Origin: an uncultured Clostridia bacterium
Lineage (GTDB): Bacteria > Bacillota > Clostridia > UMGS1883
Direction of reading: 5' to 3'
Length of the DNA: 64,000 nucleotides
Assembly: GCA_947626145.1 (NCBI GenBank)
Contig: CANQRB010000001.1
Span: forward strand, 1 to 64,000
Shown piece by piece: positions 45,092-53,810 of the stretch. The position numbers and the translations under genes were made by a program. Each line of letters starts with the position of its first letter. The stretch's first letter is position 1. The notes under the pieces were generated by a model. It was not told where the DNA came from, did not search any database, and saw only the letters and a list, made by a program, of their open reading frames with translations.

Positions 45092-45120
45092 ATAATACAA
45101 CTTTGGAGGTTGTAAGTCAA
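45092..45120 (-). promoter_or_regulatory. promoter of the aminotransferase-dut unit
   Basis: Minus strand TTGACT (45115-45120), 17 bases, TATTAT (45092-45097). The spacer contains an inverted repeat ACAAC-N7-GTTGT, placed where a repressor could sit. Confidence 0.82.
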
Positions 45121-45147
45121 TAACGGTTTTTGCCAAAATAGCCCGGG

Positions 45148-46524
45148 TCAATTCTGCTTTTTCAGTAGGTTTTCGCCAATTTTATACACGTCTCCCGCGC
45201 CCATGGTTATGACAAGGTCGCCGGGGCCGGCGCTTTTTGCCAGATAGTCCTCTATGGCCTCAAACGATGGGAGATACAGCGCGCCGGGAATGTCGGCCGC
45301 CAGCTCGGCGGAGCTTACAAGGCCGGTGTCCTTTTCCCGGGCGGCGTAAATATCGGCCAGAACGAGCTTTATCCCCCGTCCGGCGAACACCCTCACAAAG
45401 TCGTTGTAGAGGGTTTTTGTCCGGCTGTAGGTGTGGGGCTGGAACACCACATAGATATTTTTATAGTCCATTTCCAGCGCCGTGGTGAGGGTGGCGTTTA
45501 TCTCCGTGGGGTGGTGAGCGTAGTCGTCCACGATAACCGCCCCGTTGAGTTCGCCCTTACGCTCGAAGCGGCGGTGAGTGCCGGTGTAGTGGCCGAAGAA
45601 TTTTACCGCCTTTATCAGGTCGAGGCCGAAACGGTCCAATACCGCCGTGGCCGCCAGCGAGTTGTATATATTGTGAGAACCGGGGATCCCCAGCTCCACG
45701 CGGCAGATGAACCCGCCTTTCCTGTAAAGGTCATAGGAATACAGGTCGGAGCCGTCGTGAACGATGTTTTCCGCCCGATAGTCCGCATTATTATCCATTC
45801 CGAAGGTTATAATATTACGGTCAAGTCCCTGAAGGGCCAGGCGGACATTTTCACTGTCGGCGTTGGCTATAACACAGCCGTCGTCGGGCACCAGTCCGGC
45901 GAAGTCGCGGAAGGCGCTTCGTATATCGGCTATGTCTTTATAATAGTCCAGATGGTCCTCCTCTATATTGAGGACGACCGCAACTTTGGGATAAAAGCTG
46001 AGGAAGCTCCGGCAGTATTCGCAGGACTCGGCCACAAAGTATTCCCGGCCGCCGATGCGGATATTGCCGCCGATGGAGTCCAGCTCGCCGCCGACCGTGA
46101 CGGTGGGGTCGCAGCCCAGCTCAACGAGGGTTTGAGCGATGAGGCCGGTGGTGGTGGTCTTGCCGTGGGTACCGCTGACGCATATGGGCGTGTTGTAACG
46201 CTTCATCAGCAGTCCCAGCATTTCCGGCCGCTCCACCTCGGGTATTCCAAGCTCCCTTGCCCTGACACGTTCCGGGTTGTCGGGCTTCACGGCGGCGGTA
46301 TAGACCACCAGATCCTGGTCGGTGACGTTTTCCGCCCGCTGTGGGCCGATGAAAATTTCCGCCCCGTCGCGCATGAGCCTGTCGGTCATTACGGAGGCGT
46401 TCCAGTCCGAGCCGGTCACACGGCAGCCCAGATCCATCAGGAGCTCGGCTATGCCGCTCATGCTGACGCCGCCGATGCCGATTAGATGAATTTTCGAATG
46501 TTTGTCAATGATATTAATGTTCAA
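45148..46524 (-). CDS. murC: UDP-N-acetylmuramate--L-alanine ligase
   Basis: 458 residues. Adds L-Ala to UDP-MurNAc in peptidoglycan synthesis. N-terminal Rossmann part IHLIGIGGVSMSGIAELL, the ATP P-loop SGTHGKTTTTGLIAQ, the central NIEEDHLDYYKD and the C-terminal VDDYAHHPTEI are all typical. TTG 46524 is favoured: GGGAG is 9 bases upstream and the protein begins NINIIDKHSKIHLIG. In Firmicutes murC is often isolated from the dcw cluster, as here. It is divergent from spoVG across 163 bases. Confidence 0.97.
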   Translation of the reverse strand: MNINIIDKHSKIHLIGIGGVSMSGIAELLMDLGCRVTGSDWNASVMTDRLMRDGAEIFIGPQRAENVTDQDLVVYTAAVKPDNPERVRARELGIPEVERPEMLGLLMKRYNTPICVSGTHGKTTTTGLIAQTLVELGCDPTVTVGGELDSIGGNIRIGGREYFVAESCEYCRSFLSFYPKVAVVLNIEEDHLDYYKDIADIRSAFRDFAGLVPDDGCVIANADSENVRLALQGLDRNIITFGMDNNADYRAENIVHDGSDLYSYDLYRKGGFICRVELGIPGSHNIYNSLAATAVLDRFGLDLIKAVKFFGHYTGTHRRFERKGELNGAVIVDDYAHHPTEINATLTTALEMDYKNIYVVFQPHTYSRTKTLYNDFVRVFAGRGIKLVLADIYAAREKDTGLVSSAELAADIPGALYLPSFEAIEDYLAKSAGPGDLVITMGAGDVYKIGENLLKKQN

Positions 46525-46588
46525 CCTTAACAACTCCCATAAACGTAAAAAAATTTTTAAAATTTTTAAAAATTTTTGAAAATATGTG

Positions 46589-46617
46589 TTGAAAAATTCT
46601 GTATAATTTGATATTAT
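46589..46617 (+). promoter_or_regulatory. promoter of spoVG-glmU-prs
   Basis: TTGAAA (46589-46594), 17 bases, TATTAT (46612-46617). The 35 bases before it (46548-46583) are phased A and T tracts resembling an UP element. A sigma-H site as in Bacillus subtilis spoVG was not recognised. Confidence 0.72.
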
Positions 46618-46687
46618 AAAAAATGGGTAGAAAAGTCAAGTAGGAAATCAAAAAAATTGAAAATTTTTTAACCAGGAGGAAACAACG

Positions 46688-46972
46688 ATGCGTATTACCG
46701 ACATCCGGATTCGGAAGGTAAGCGTGGATGGCAAAATGAAAGCAGTTGTTTCTGTCACGTTTGACGACGAACTGGTGGTCCACGACATCAAGATAATTGA
46801 GGGTCGTGACAAGCTATTTATAGCTATGCCAAGTAGAAGGACAGCAGAGGGTGAGTTCAAGGATATTGCCCACCCCATTACAGGTACTATGCGTGAAACA
46901 CTGCAAAACGCTATTCTCGCGAAGTACGAAGAGTTCTTAATGCAAGACGCGACATCAGGTTCCAGGGACTGA
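46688..46972 (+). CDS. spoVG: septation/gene regulator SpoVG
   Basis: 94 residues, full-length SpoVG: begins [11 protein letters not shown], has [20 protein letters not shown] and the DNA/RNA-binding [11 protein letters not shown] followed by FKDIAHPI. SpoVG is an RNA- and DNA-binding regulator conserved in Firmicutes, affecting sporulation, septation and virulence genes. AGGAGG lies 9 bases before the ATG. It precedes glmU by 95 bases, the same order as in Bacillus. Confidence 0.97.
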   Translation: MRITDIRIRKVSVDGKMKAVVSVTFDDELVVHDIKIIEGRDKLFIAMPSRRTAEGEFKDIAHPITGTMRETLQNAILAKYEEFLMQDATSGSRD

Positions 46973-47067
46973 CTTTTCCCAGAGGCGGCGGAACGCCGTG
47001 ACCGCCGCTTCGGGCGTACATTAGACGGAAATTTAAGACATAAGCAGTGAAAGGATGGTTGTTTGTT

Positions 47068-48435
47068 ATGGGTGATTTATCACTTATCATCCTGGCCGCG
47101 GGCCAAGGAAAACGAATGAAATCCGATAACAGCAAGGTGATTAACAGGGTTTGCGGTAAGGAAATGATCAACCATGTGCTTGACGCGGCACTGGGGGCGG
47201 GCTGTAATGACGCCACAGTCGTGGTAGGACACAGGAAGGATCAGGTGATCAGGGCAGTAAGCGACAGGGCGGCTGCAGTGGTGCAGGAGCAGCAGCTCGG
47301 CACCGGCCACGCTGTGATGCAGGCCGCAGGGAGTATTGAGAAAAGTGAAAACGTTCTCATCCTTCCGGGCGACACACCTCTGATAACCGCCGAGACCCTC
47401 GCATCGGTAATCAGCAGACACATCAGCGACGACAACGGCGCCACCGTTATCACGGCCAGAGTTGACGACCCGACCGGTTACGGACGGATAGTCCGCCGCG
47501 CCGATTTGACGGTGGAGAAGATAGTCGAGCATAAAGACGCCTCCGATGCGGAGAAAACCATTAATGAGATAAACAGCGGAATGTATTGCTTCAGAAGCGA
47601 GTTCCTGCTTGGCGCACTGAAGAAAATAACCGCTGACAACGCTCAGGGCGAATACTACCTTACCGATGTTTTTGAAATTCTCAGGAACGAGGGCGTAAAA
47701 ATCGGCGCTTTCGAGATTGAGAACAGTGAAGAGATCCTCGGCGTAAATGACCGTGTGCAGCTTTCCGAGGCTGAAAAGATCATGCGCGCCAGGATAAACC
47801 GCAGGCATATGCTTGGCGGAGTTACTCTAATCGATCCCGACAGTACATATATCGGAACCGACGTTCAGATTGGTATGGATACTGTGATCTACCCCGGGAC
47901 GATTATTGAGGGGAGGACAGTTATAGGCGATAATGTCCTTATCGGCCAGAACTGCCGTCTCGTCAACGCCGAAATTGCCGACGGCGTGGATATATGGACA
48001 TCAACAATTATTGACAGCTCCGTGGATGAGGGAACCCATGTGGGCCCCTATGCCTACATCCGTCCCGACACGAGAGTCGGCAAGAATTGTAAGGTGGGAG
48101 ATTTTGTAGAGCTCAAGAAGGCATCTATCGGAGACGGAACCAAGCTCAGCCACCTGACCTACGTGGGCGACGCTCAGGTAGGGCGGAACTGCAACTTCGG
48201 CTGCGGAACCGTGGTGGTCAATTATGACGGAAAGAAAAAATATCAGACAATTATAGGTGACAATGCCTTTATAGGATGCAATTCAAATCTTGTATCTCCC
48301 GTGACGATCAATGACGGTGCCTATATTGCGGCGGGCAGCACGATTACTGACGACGTTCCCAGCGAAAAGCTGGCCATCGCCCGCGCAAGACAGGTCATCA
48401 AGGATCATTGGAGTGACAGGCGCAAGGATGACTGA
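47068..48435 (+). CDS. glmU: bifunctional GlcNAc-1-P uridyltransferase / GlcN-1-P acetyltransferase
   Basis: 455 residues, two domains. The N-terminal pyrophosphorylase has LAAGQGKRMKSDNSKV and QQLGTGHAVMQA; from about 250 a left-handed beta-helix of hexapeptide repeats (IGDNVLIGQNCRLVNAEI, VGDFVELKKASIGDGTKLSH) holds the acetyltransferase. The product UDP-GlcNAc feeds peptidoglycan and wall polymers. ATG 47068 follows AAAGGATGG at 47050 with long spacing; an in-frame GTG at 47047 would add seven residues. Followed by prs after 66 bases. Confidence 0.97.
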   Translation: MGDLSLIILAAGQGKRMKSDNSKVINRVCGKEMINHVLDAALGAGCNDATVVVGHRKDQVIRAVSDRAAAVVQEQQLGTGHAVMQAAGSIEKSENVLILPGDTPLITAETLASVISRHISDDNGATVITARVDDPTGYGRIVRRADLTVEKIVEHKDASDAEKTINEINSGMYCFRSEFLLGALKKITADNAQGEYYLTDVFEILRNEGVKIGAFEIENSEEILGVNDRVQLSEAEKIMRARINRRHMLGGVTLIDPDSTYIGTDVQIGMDTVIYPGTIIEGRTVIGDNVLIGQNCRLVNAEIADGVDIWTSTIIDSSVDEGTHVGPYAYIRPDTRVGKNCKVGDFVELKKASIGDGTKLSHLTYVGDAQVGRNCNFGCGTVVVNYDGKKKYQTIIGDNAFIGCNSNLVSPVTINDGAYIAAGSTITDDVPSEKLAIARARQVIKDHWSDRRKDD

Positions 48436-48501
48436 GCAGACAGCTCAGCCGTCCTTGGCGTCATGTAAACAGTGAGGACAACAACGAGAGGAGACAATCA
48501 T

Positions 48502-49458
48502 ATGATATCACACGGTAAAAATATCAAGCTTTTCGCCGGCAACTCAAACCCCACTCTCGCGGCGGCCATAGCTGACTGCCTTAAGGTTTCGCTTTGCGAC
48601 GCCGTTGTGGGCAAATTCTCGGACGGGGAGGTTTTCGTCAACATTCAGGAAACGGTTCGCGGCAGCGACGTTTTTATTGTCCAGTCCACCGACAACCCTG
48701 TCAACGACAATCTTATGGAGCTGCTCATAATGATTGACGCCTTCAAGCGTGCCAGCGCCGGTCGCATTACGGCGGTCATGCCATATTTCGGCTATGCCCG
48801 TCAGGATCGGAAGGCCAAGGCCCGTGACCCCATCAGCGCCAAGCTTGTGGCGGACATAATTACCAAGGCCGGGGCGGATCGGGTGCTCACTATGGATCTG
48901 CACTGTGCCCAGATACAGGGCTTTTTCGATATTCCCGTTGACCACCTGCTGGGCGTGCCTATTCTCACTCCGTATTATGCCGAAAAATTCAAGGACGATC
49001 TTGAGGACCTTGTAGTAGTATCTCCCGATTTCGGCAGCGTTACCCGTGCCCGGAACGTCGCCCGCCGGTTGGACGTGCCGATCGCCATAATTGATAAGCG
49101 TCGGCCGAAGCCGAACATCAGCGAGGTAATGAACATCATTGGCGATATAAAGGATAAACGGGTAATTCTGGTGGACGACATGATCGATACAGCCGGTACG
49201 ATAACTCACGGCGCCGAGGCCCTTATGGAAAGGGGCGCCAAGGAGGTCTACGCCTGCTGCACCCATCCGGTGCTCAGCGGCCCCGCCATCGAGCGGCTGG
49301 AGGAATGTCCCATCAAGGAGCTTGTCGTGCTGGATACTATCGCTCTCGCTCCCGAAAAGAAGATCGACAAGATAAAGACCCTGAGCGTGGCGCCGGTATT
49401 TGCCGAGGCCATCACCAGGATTTATAAAGAGGTTTCCATAAGCACTTTGTTTATGTGA
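48502..49458 (+). CDS. prs: ribose-phosphate pyrophosphokinase
   Basis: 318 residues, usual class I PRPP synthetase. Makes PRPP from ribose-5-phosphate and ATP for nucleotide, His and Trp synthesis. Motifs: [43 protein letters not shown], the metal-binding [18 protein letters not shown] and the PRPP loop [16 protein letters not shown] 48502 follows GAGAGGAG. In Bacillus ctc/rplY follows; here it is absent and a structured gap leads to pth. Confidence 0.98.
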   Translation: MISHGKNIKLFAGNSNPTLAAAIADCLKVSLCDAVVGKFSDGEVFVNIQETVRGSDVFIVQSTDNPVNDNLMELLIMIDAFKRASAGRITAVMPYFGYARQDRKAKARDPISAKLVADIITKAGADRVLTMDLHCAQIQGFFDIPVDHLLGVPILTPYYAEKFKDDLEDLVVVSPDFGSVTRARNVARRLDVPIAIIDKRRPKPNISEVMNIIGDIKDKRVILVDDMIDTAGTITHGAEALMERGAKEVYACCTHPVLSGPAIERLEECPIKELVVLDTIALAPEKKIDKIKTLSVAPVFAEAITRIYKEVSISTLFM

Positions 49459-49474
49459 CAATAGATTTGTAATC

Positions 49475-49522
49475 AGGCGGATTTCACTGCAATAATGCAG
49501 ATATATCCGCCTTATTGCAGTG
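49475..49522 (+). promoter_or_regulatory. interleaved inverted repeats between prs and pth
   Basis: Hairpin A pairs AGGCGGAT (49475-49482) with ATCCGCCT (49505-49512) and encloses a CTGCA-ATAA-TGCAG hairpin (49487-49500). A second stem B pairs 49485-49495 with 49512-49522 (11 bp). A and B cannot both form, so this could act as a switch or attenuator, or it may simply be a terminator after prs. A T-tail is lacking. Confidence 0.6.
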
Positions 49523-49623
49523 AGAAATTATGGACGGGAAACATGAAATTTTCGCTTTTTCGCACACTTGTTCCGTGACACCGTCCGTAATCTCCAATTT
49601 GAATGAAAGGAATAATCACGCCT

Positions 49624-50208
49624 ATGTATTTGATCGTCGGTCTCGGCAATCCCGGCAGGGACTACGCCCGAACCCGCCACAATGTGGGCTTCGTGGCACT
49701 GGATTATCTGGCCCAATGTTATAATATTCCCGTTGAGCGCCTTAAGTTCAAAGGAGCTTACGGCGAGGGCCGTATTGCCGGTGAAAAATGTACCCTCCTC
49801 AAGCCCCACACCTATATGAACCTCAGCGGCGAAAGCGTCCGCGACTGTGCGGAATTCTATAAAGTACCGCCGGAGAATATAATAGTAATGTACGACGACG
49901 TTGCTCTGCCGGTGGGCTCGGTGCGTATCCGCCCCGGCGGCAGCGCCGGCGGACATAACGGCATGAAGAGCATAATATATCAGCTGAACAGCGATCAGTT
50001 CCCGCGTGTGCGGTTCGGCGTGGGCGCGCCAGAGCATGACATGGTAAACCACGTGCTTGGCAAATTTTCCTACGAGGACGGTGTAGCCGTTACCTCGGCC
50101 ATAAAAAGCATCGAGAGCATCATACCGGAAATAATAACTAACGGGGTTCAGTCGGCTATGAATAAATACAATAAAACCGTAAAACAAGACGCCGCTGATG
50201 AACCATAA
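49624..50208 (+). CDS. pth: peptidyl-tRNA hydrolase
   Basis: 194 residues. Releases peptides from peptidyl-tRNA dropped off ribosomes. Catalytic His is in YARTRHNVGFVALDYLA; other marks are YLIVGLGNPG at the start, PHTYMNLSGESV, MYDDVALPVGSVRIRPGGSA and GGHNGMKSI. ATG 49624 gives the canonical N-terminus; an in-frame ATG at 49603 would add MKGIITP. It lies between prs and mfd as in Bacillus. Confidence 0.97.
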   Translation: MYLIVGLGNPGRDYARTRHNVGFVALDYLAQCYNIPVERLKFKGAYGEGRIAGEKCTLLKPHTYMNLSGESVRDCAEFYKVPPENIIVMYDDVALPVGSVRIRPGGSAGGHNGMKSIIYQLNSDQFPRVRFGVGAPEHDMVNHVLGKFSYEDGVAVTSAIKSIESIIPEIITNGVQSAMNKYNKTVKQDAADEP

Positions 50209-50222
50209 GGAGGAAAAATCCC

Positions 50223-50480
50223 ATGGAAAAAGTCGAATACAAGTTTGACACCCAGCTCCTCATCGAGGGACACGACCTCGACGAGGATGTTATCAATGAA
50301 CATATAAGGAACAGCATCGAGGGCGACAGCCTTCTGGCGGTAGGCGACGACGAGCTTATTAAAATCCACTATCATACAAACACACCTTGGAAGGTGCTGG
50401 AGTACTGCGCATCTTTGGGTGAGATATATGATGTTGTGGTGGAAAATATGGAGCGTCAGGCCAACGGACTTCAAGGTTAA
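50223..50480 (+). CDS. small stand-alone Dak-phosphatase-like domain protein
   Basis: 85 residues. The segment GDSLLAVGDDELIKIHYHT, with WKVLEYCASLGEIYDVVVEN after it, matches the middle domain of FakA/YloV-type proteins (dihydroxyacetone-kinase-related fatty acid kinases), where KxHxHT-like residues are conserved. Here that domain is on its own, without the Dak kinase part. Function is unknown. It starts 15 bases after pth with AAGGAGG as ribosome site and ends 4 bases before mfd, so it is firmly in the operon, in the place that fin (an anti-sigma factor gene) has in Bacillus subtilis. Confidence 0.72.
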   Translation: MEKVEYKFDTQLLIEGHDLDEDVINEHIRNSIEGDSLLAVGDDELIKIHYHTNTPWKVLEYCASLGEIYDVVVENMERQANGLQG

Positions 50481-50483
50481 GGT

Positions 50484-53400
50484 ATGAAATTAAGCGAAAT
50501 TCTATCTGACAGCACGGAATATAAGGAAATAATGAACTGCGTGGAGGAGGGAGTTTTCCCCCTCAATATCTGCGGGGCGGTGGATGCCCAAAAGGCCCAT
50601 ATTATAAGCGCCGTCTGCGGCAGCGGCAGGCGGGCCATGGTTATCGCTCCCAATGAAACGGCGGCACGGCGGCTGCTGGACGACCTGAGCTTTTTCGTGA
50701 AGGGAAGGTTCGTTTACATTCCGCCCCGGCCGATGCTGCTCCACAAGGTTGACGCCGCCGACCACGACGTGGAAAACCGGCGGATGAGCGCCCTCAAGGC
50801 AGTGGAGGAGGGCGCTTTTGCCGTGCTCTCGATCGAGAGTCTGCTTCAGTTTGTGCCGGGGGTGAAGGCTCTGCGCGACTTGTCCTTTAATATACAGGTC
50901 GGCACGGTGATAGAAACGGGCGCTTTTGCCGAGCGGCTGGCCGCCATGGGCTATGTCCGCATGGACACCGTGGACGGCAAGGGTCAGTTTGCGATAAGAG
51001 GCGGAATAATCGACGTTTTCGGGCCGGATATGACCGTGCCCGTCCGCATGGAGCTTTTCGGCGACGAGGTGGATCTGCTGCGTTCCTTTGATTTGGTCAG
51101 CCAGCTCAGCGTTGACCACGTCGCGCGGGTTGAGATAATACCCGTGACCGCTCCCGAGGAGGACGACAGCCTTTTGAGCTACTTCGGCAAGGAAGATTTG
51201 ATTTTTATTGACGAGCCTCAGCGTGTGGCGGAGGCCGCCAAGGTTGTGGAGTTCGAGCTCGGCGAAAACCTCGACGCTCTTAAGGATGAGGAAAGCATCG
51301 ATCCTGATAAAAAGTACATAAATGACTATCAGGCAATTATAAAGACTTTGAATAAAAGGCGGACGGTATGCCTTTCCGCCCTCAGCCGTAAGACCGGCGA
51401 TATACGTTCGGCTCAGGTCTGCAACATTACCGCCCGAGGGCTGGGCAATTACGGCGGCAACGTGAATTTCCTCATGGAGGACATCGAGCGCTGGCACAGG
51501 GAAAACTGTCGGGTAATAATCCTCGGCGGCAGCACCGGCCGCGCCCAAAAGCTGCGGGAAGCTCTGGACGAGCGGGGGATAAGGGCCTCAATAACCGGCT
51601 TCGACGACGAGCTTATACCCGGAGTGGCGGCCGTTATGCACGGCAGCATCACCAAGGGCTTCGAGTATCCGCTGATAAATACCGTTATCGTCAGCGACCG
51701 TGAAATTTTTGCCGACGAAAAGAAAAAGCGCGCGTCGCGCAGGGGCTCAAACGAGGAGAAAATCAAAAATATCGACAAGCTCCAGGTGGGAGATTACGTC
51801 GTCCATAAGATCCATGGCATAGGCCGCTATCAGGGCATAGTGCGCATGACCGTCAACAAGGTGGTTCGGGACTATATCAAGCTGGAGTACAGGGGAGAGG
51901 ACTGCCTTTTTATCCCCGTGGGCCAGCTGGACAATATCAGCAAGTACGTGGGCGGCGACGAGGGTCGGGCGGTTCGTCTTAACCGTCTGGGCGGCACGGA
52001 ATGGGCCATGACCAAGCGGAAGGTCAAGCAGTCGGTGAAGGATCTGGCCGACAGCCTAATCAAGCTGTATGCCGAGCGTGAAAAAAGTCAGGGCTTCGCC
52101 TTTTCACCCGACACAACCTGGCAGCACCAGTTCGAGAGCGAGTTCCCCTACGAGGAGACCGAAGATCAGCTGCGCAGCATAGACGAGGTAAAAAAGGACA
52201 TGGAGAGCCATCGACCCATGGACAGACTGCTCTGCGGTGATGTGGGCTTCGGTAAGACCGAGGTGGCCATGCGCGGAGCCTTCAAGGCCGTTATGGACGG
52301 CAAACAGGTGGCCTATCTCTGTCCCACGACCATTCTGGCCAGCCAGCACGCCAACAATTTCGCCCAGCGCATGAGCAGCTTTCCCATAACTGTCCGTATG
52401 CTCAGCCGCTTCAGTCGGCCAAAGCAGGCGAAGGAGACGCTGCGTATGCTGGAGACAGGGGAGTGCGACGTCGTTATAGGTACCCACAGATTGCTGCAAA
52501 AAAATGTTCATTTTAAAGATTTGGGACTCCTTATCGTTGATGAGGAGCAGCGCTTCGGCGTGGCCCACAAGGAGAAGATCAAGGAGCTGAAAAAGAACGT
52601 GGACGTGCTGACACTCAGCGCCACGCCAATACCACGAACTCTCCACATGGCCATGATAGGCATAAGGGATATGTCCGTGCTGACACAGCCGCCGGACGAC
52701 CGCTACCCCGTTCAAACTTATGTTATGGAGTACAGCGAGGCCGTGGTGTCCAACGCTATTCACAGGGAGTTGGCCCGAGGCGGGCAGGTGTATTACCTCT
52801 GCAACCGAATAATCGCCCTTGACAGGATAGCCCAGCGGGTACAGAATATGGCCCCCGACGCGAGGGTGGCCGTGGCCCACGGACGTATGGGCGAGGCCGA
52901 GCTGGAGGAAACAATGATGCGGGTCATGGAGGGCGAGATAGACATCCTTATATGCACCACTATCATTGAGACGGGATTGGACATTCCCAATGTGAACACT
53001 ATAATCATTGAAAACGCCGACTGTATGGGCCTGAGCCAGCTGTATCAGCTCCGTGGACGGGTGGGCCGCAGCAACCGCCTTGCCTACGCTTACCTGACAT
53101 ACCGGCGGGATAAGAGCCTTGACGAGGTGGCGGAAAAGCGTCTGCGGGCCATTAAGGAGTTCACCGAGTTCGGCAGCGGCTTTAAAATCGCCATGCGCGA
53201 CCTTGAGATAAGGGGCGCCGGTAATGTTCTTGGCCCCGAACAGCATGGCCACATGGCCGCCGTGGGCTACGATATGTACTGTTCCCTTTTGGAGGAGGCA
53301 GTCAACGAGGCCATGGGTAAGCCAGCAAAGCCCCAAAAGGAGGAAACGCTGGTGGACATCAACGTCAGCGCCTACATCCCTGAAACCTATGTTCCCACCT

Positions 53401-53810
53401 CGGAGCTGCGCATCGAGGCCTACAAGCGTATTGCCGAGATAGGCAGTCAATATGACCGCGACCGGGCGGAGGAGGAGTTTGAGGACCGTTACGGCGAGAT
53501 ACCCGAACCGGTAAAGCTCCTCATGGACATAGCCATGCTGCGGACAAGGGCCGGTGAACTGGGTATAGTCGAGATAAGTCACGGCGAGGCGGGACTGGTG
53601 TTCAGGCTCGGAGCCGCAAATCCTCCGTCGCTGGAGGAAATTGCCGCCCTGGCATCGGAGCACAAGGGCAAAATACTCTACGGCGCGGGGGATAAGCCTT
53701 ATATACTTTACCGCGAAAAAAATCTGGCGGAAAAGGATATAATCGACACCGTTAATCTTGTTTTGAACGGACTCGCAAAGGAAAAAAATACGGGAGATGA
53801 CAATAAGTGA
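50484..53810 (+). CDS. mfd: transcription-repair coupling factor Mfd
   Basis: 1108 residues. Mfd displaces RNA polymerase stalled at lesions and recruits UvrA. The N-terminal part is the UvrB-like module, the RNA polymerase interacting CarD-like domain starts near 425 (LQVGDYVVHKIHGIGRYQGI), and the translocase has Walker A GDVGFGKTEVAM, the DEEQ box VDEEQRFGVAHKEK, and motif VI QLRGRVGRSNRLAYAY. The C-terminal TRCF domain is complete. The stop overlaps the feoAB GTG start by 4 bases, so an iron transporter is coupled to a repair gene. Confidence 0.98.
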   Translation: MKLSEILSDSTEYKEIMNCVEEGVFPLNICGAVDAQKAHIISAVCGSGRRAMVIAPNETAARRLLDDLSFFVKGRFVYIPPRPMLLHKVDAADHDVENRRMSALKAVEEGAFAVLSIESLLQFVPGVKALRDLSFNIQVGTVIETGAFAERLAAMGYVRMDTVDGKGQFAIRGGIIDVFGPDMTVPVRMELFGDEVDLLRSFDLVSQLSVDHVARVEIIPVTAPEEDDSLLSYFGKEDLIFIDEPQRVAEAAKVVEFELGENLDALKDEESIDPDKKYINDYQAIIKTLNKRRTVCLSALSRKTGDIRSAQVCNITARGLGNYGGNVNFLMEDIERWHRENCRVIILGGSTGRAQKLREALDERGIRASITGFDDELIPGVAAVMHGSITKGFEYPLINTVIVSDREIFADEKKKRASRRGSNEEKIKNIDKLQVGDYVVHKIHGIGRYQGIVRMTVNKVVRDYIKLEYRGEDCLFIPVGQLDNISKYVGGDEGRAVRLNRLGGTEWAMTKRKVKQSVKDLADSLIKLYAEREKSQGFAFSPDTTWQHQFESEFPYEETEDQLRSIDEVKKDMESHRPMDRLLCGDVGFGKTEVAMRGAFKAVMDGKQVAYLCPTTILASQHANNFAQRMSSFPITVRMLSRFSRPKQAKETLRMLETGECDVVIGTHRLLQKNVHFKDLGLLIVDEEQRFGVAHKEKIKELKKNVDVLTLSATPIPRTLHMAMIGIRDMSVLTQPPDDRYPVQTYVMEYSEAVVSNAIHRELARGGQVYYLCNRIIALDRIAQRVQNMAPDARVAVAHGRMGEAELEETMMRVMEGEIDILICTTIIETGLDIPNVNTIIIENADCMGLSQLYQLRGRVGRSNRLAYAYLTYRRDKSLDEVAEKRLRAIKEFTEFGSGFKIAMRDLEIRGAGNVLGPEQHGHMAAVGYDMYCSLLEEAVNEAMGKPAKPQKEETLVDINVSAYIPETYVPTSELRIEAYKRIAEIGSQYDRDRAEEEFEDRYGEIPEPVKLLMDIAMLRTRAGELGIVEISHGEAGLVFRLGAANPPSLEEIAALASEHKGKILYGAGDKPYILYREKNLAEKDIIDTVNLVLNGLAKEKNTGDDNK

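Noticed and set aside
46525-46687. Sigma-H promoter of spoVG as in Bacillus subtilis
   Set aside because: No convincing sigma-H type element was found; a sigma-A pair with 17-base spacing fits.
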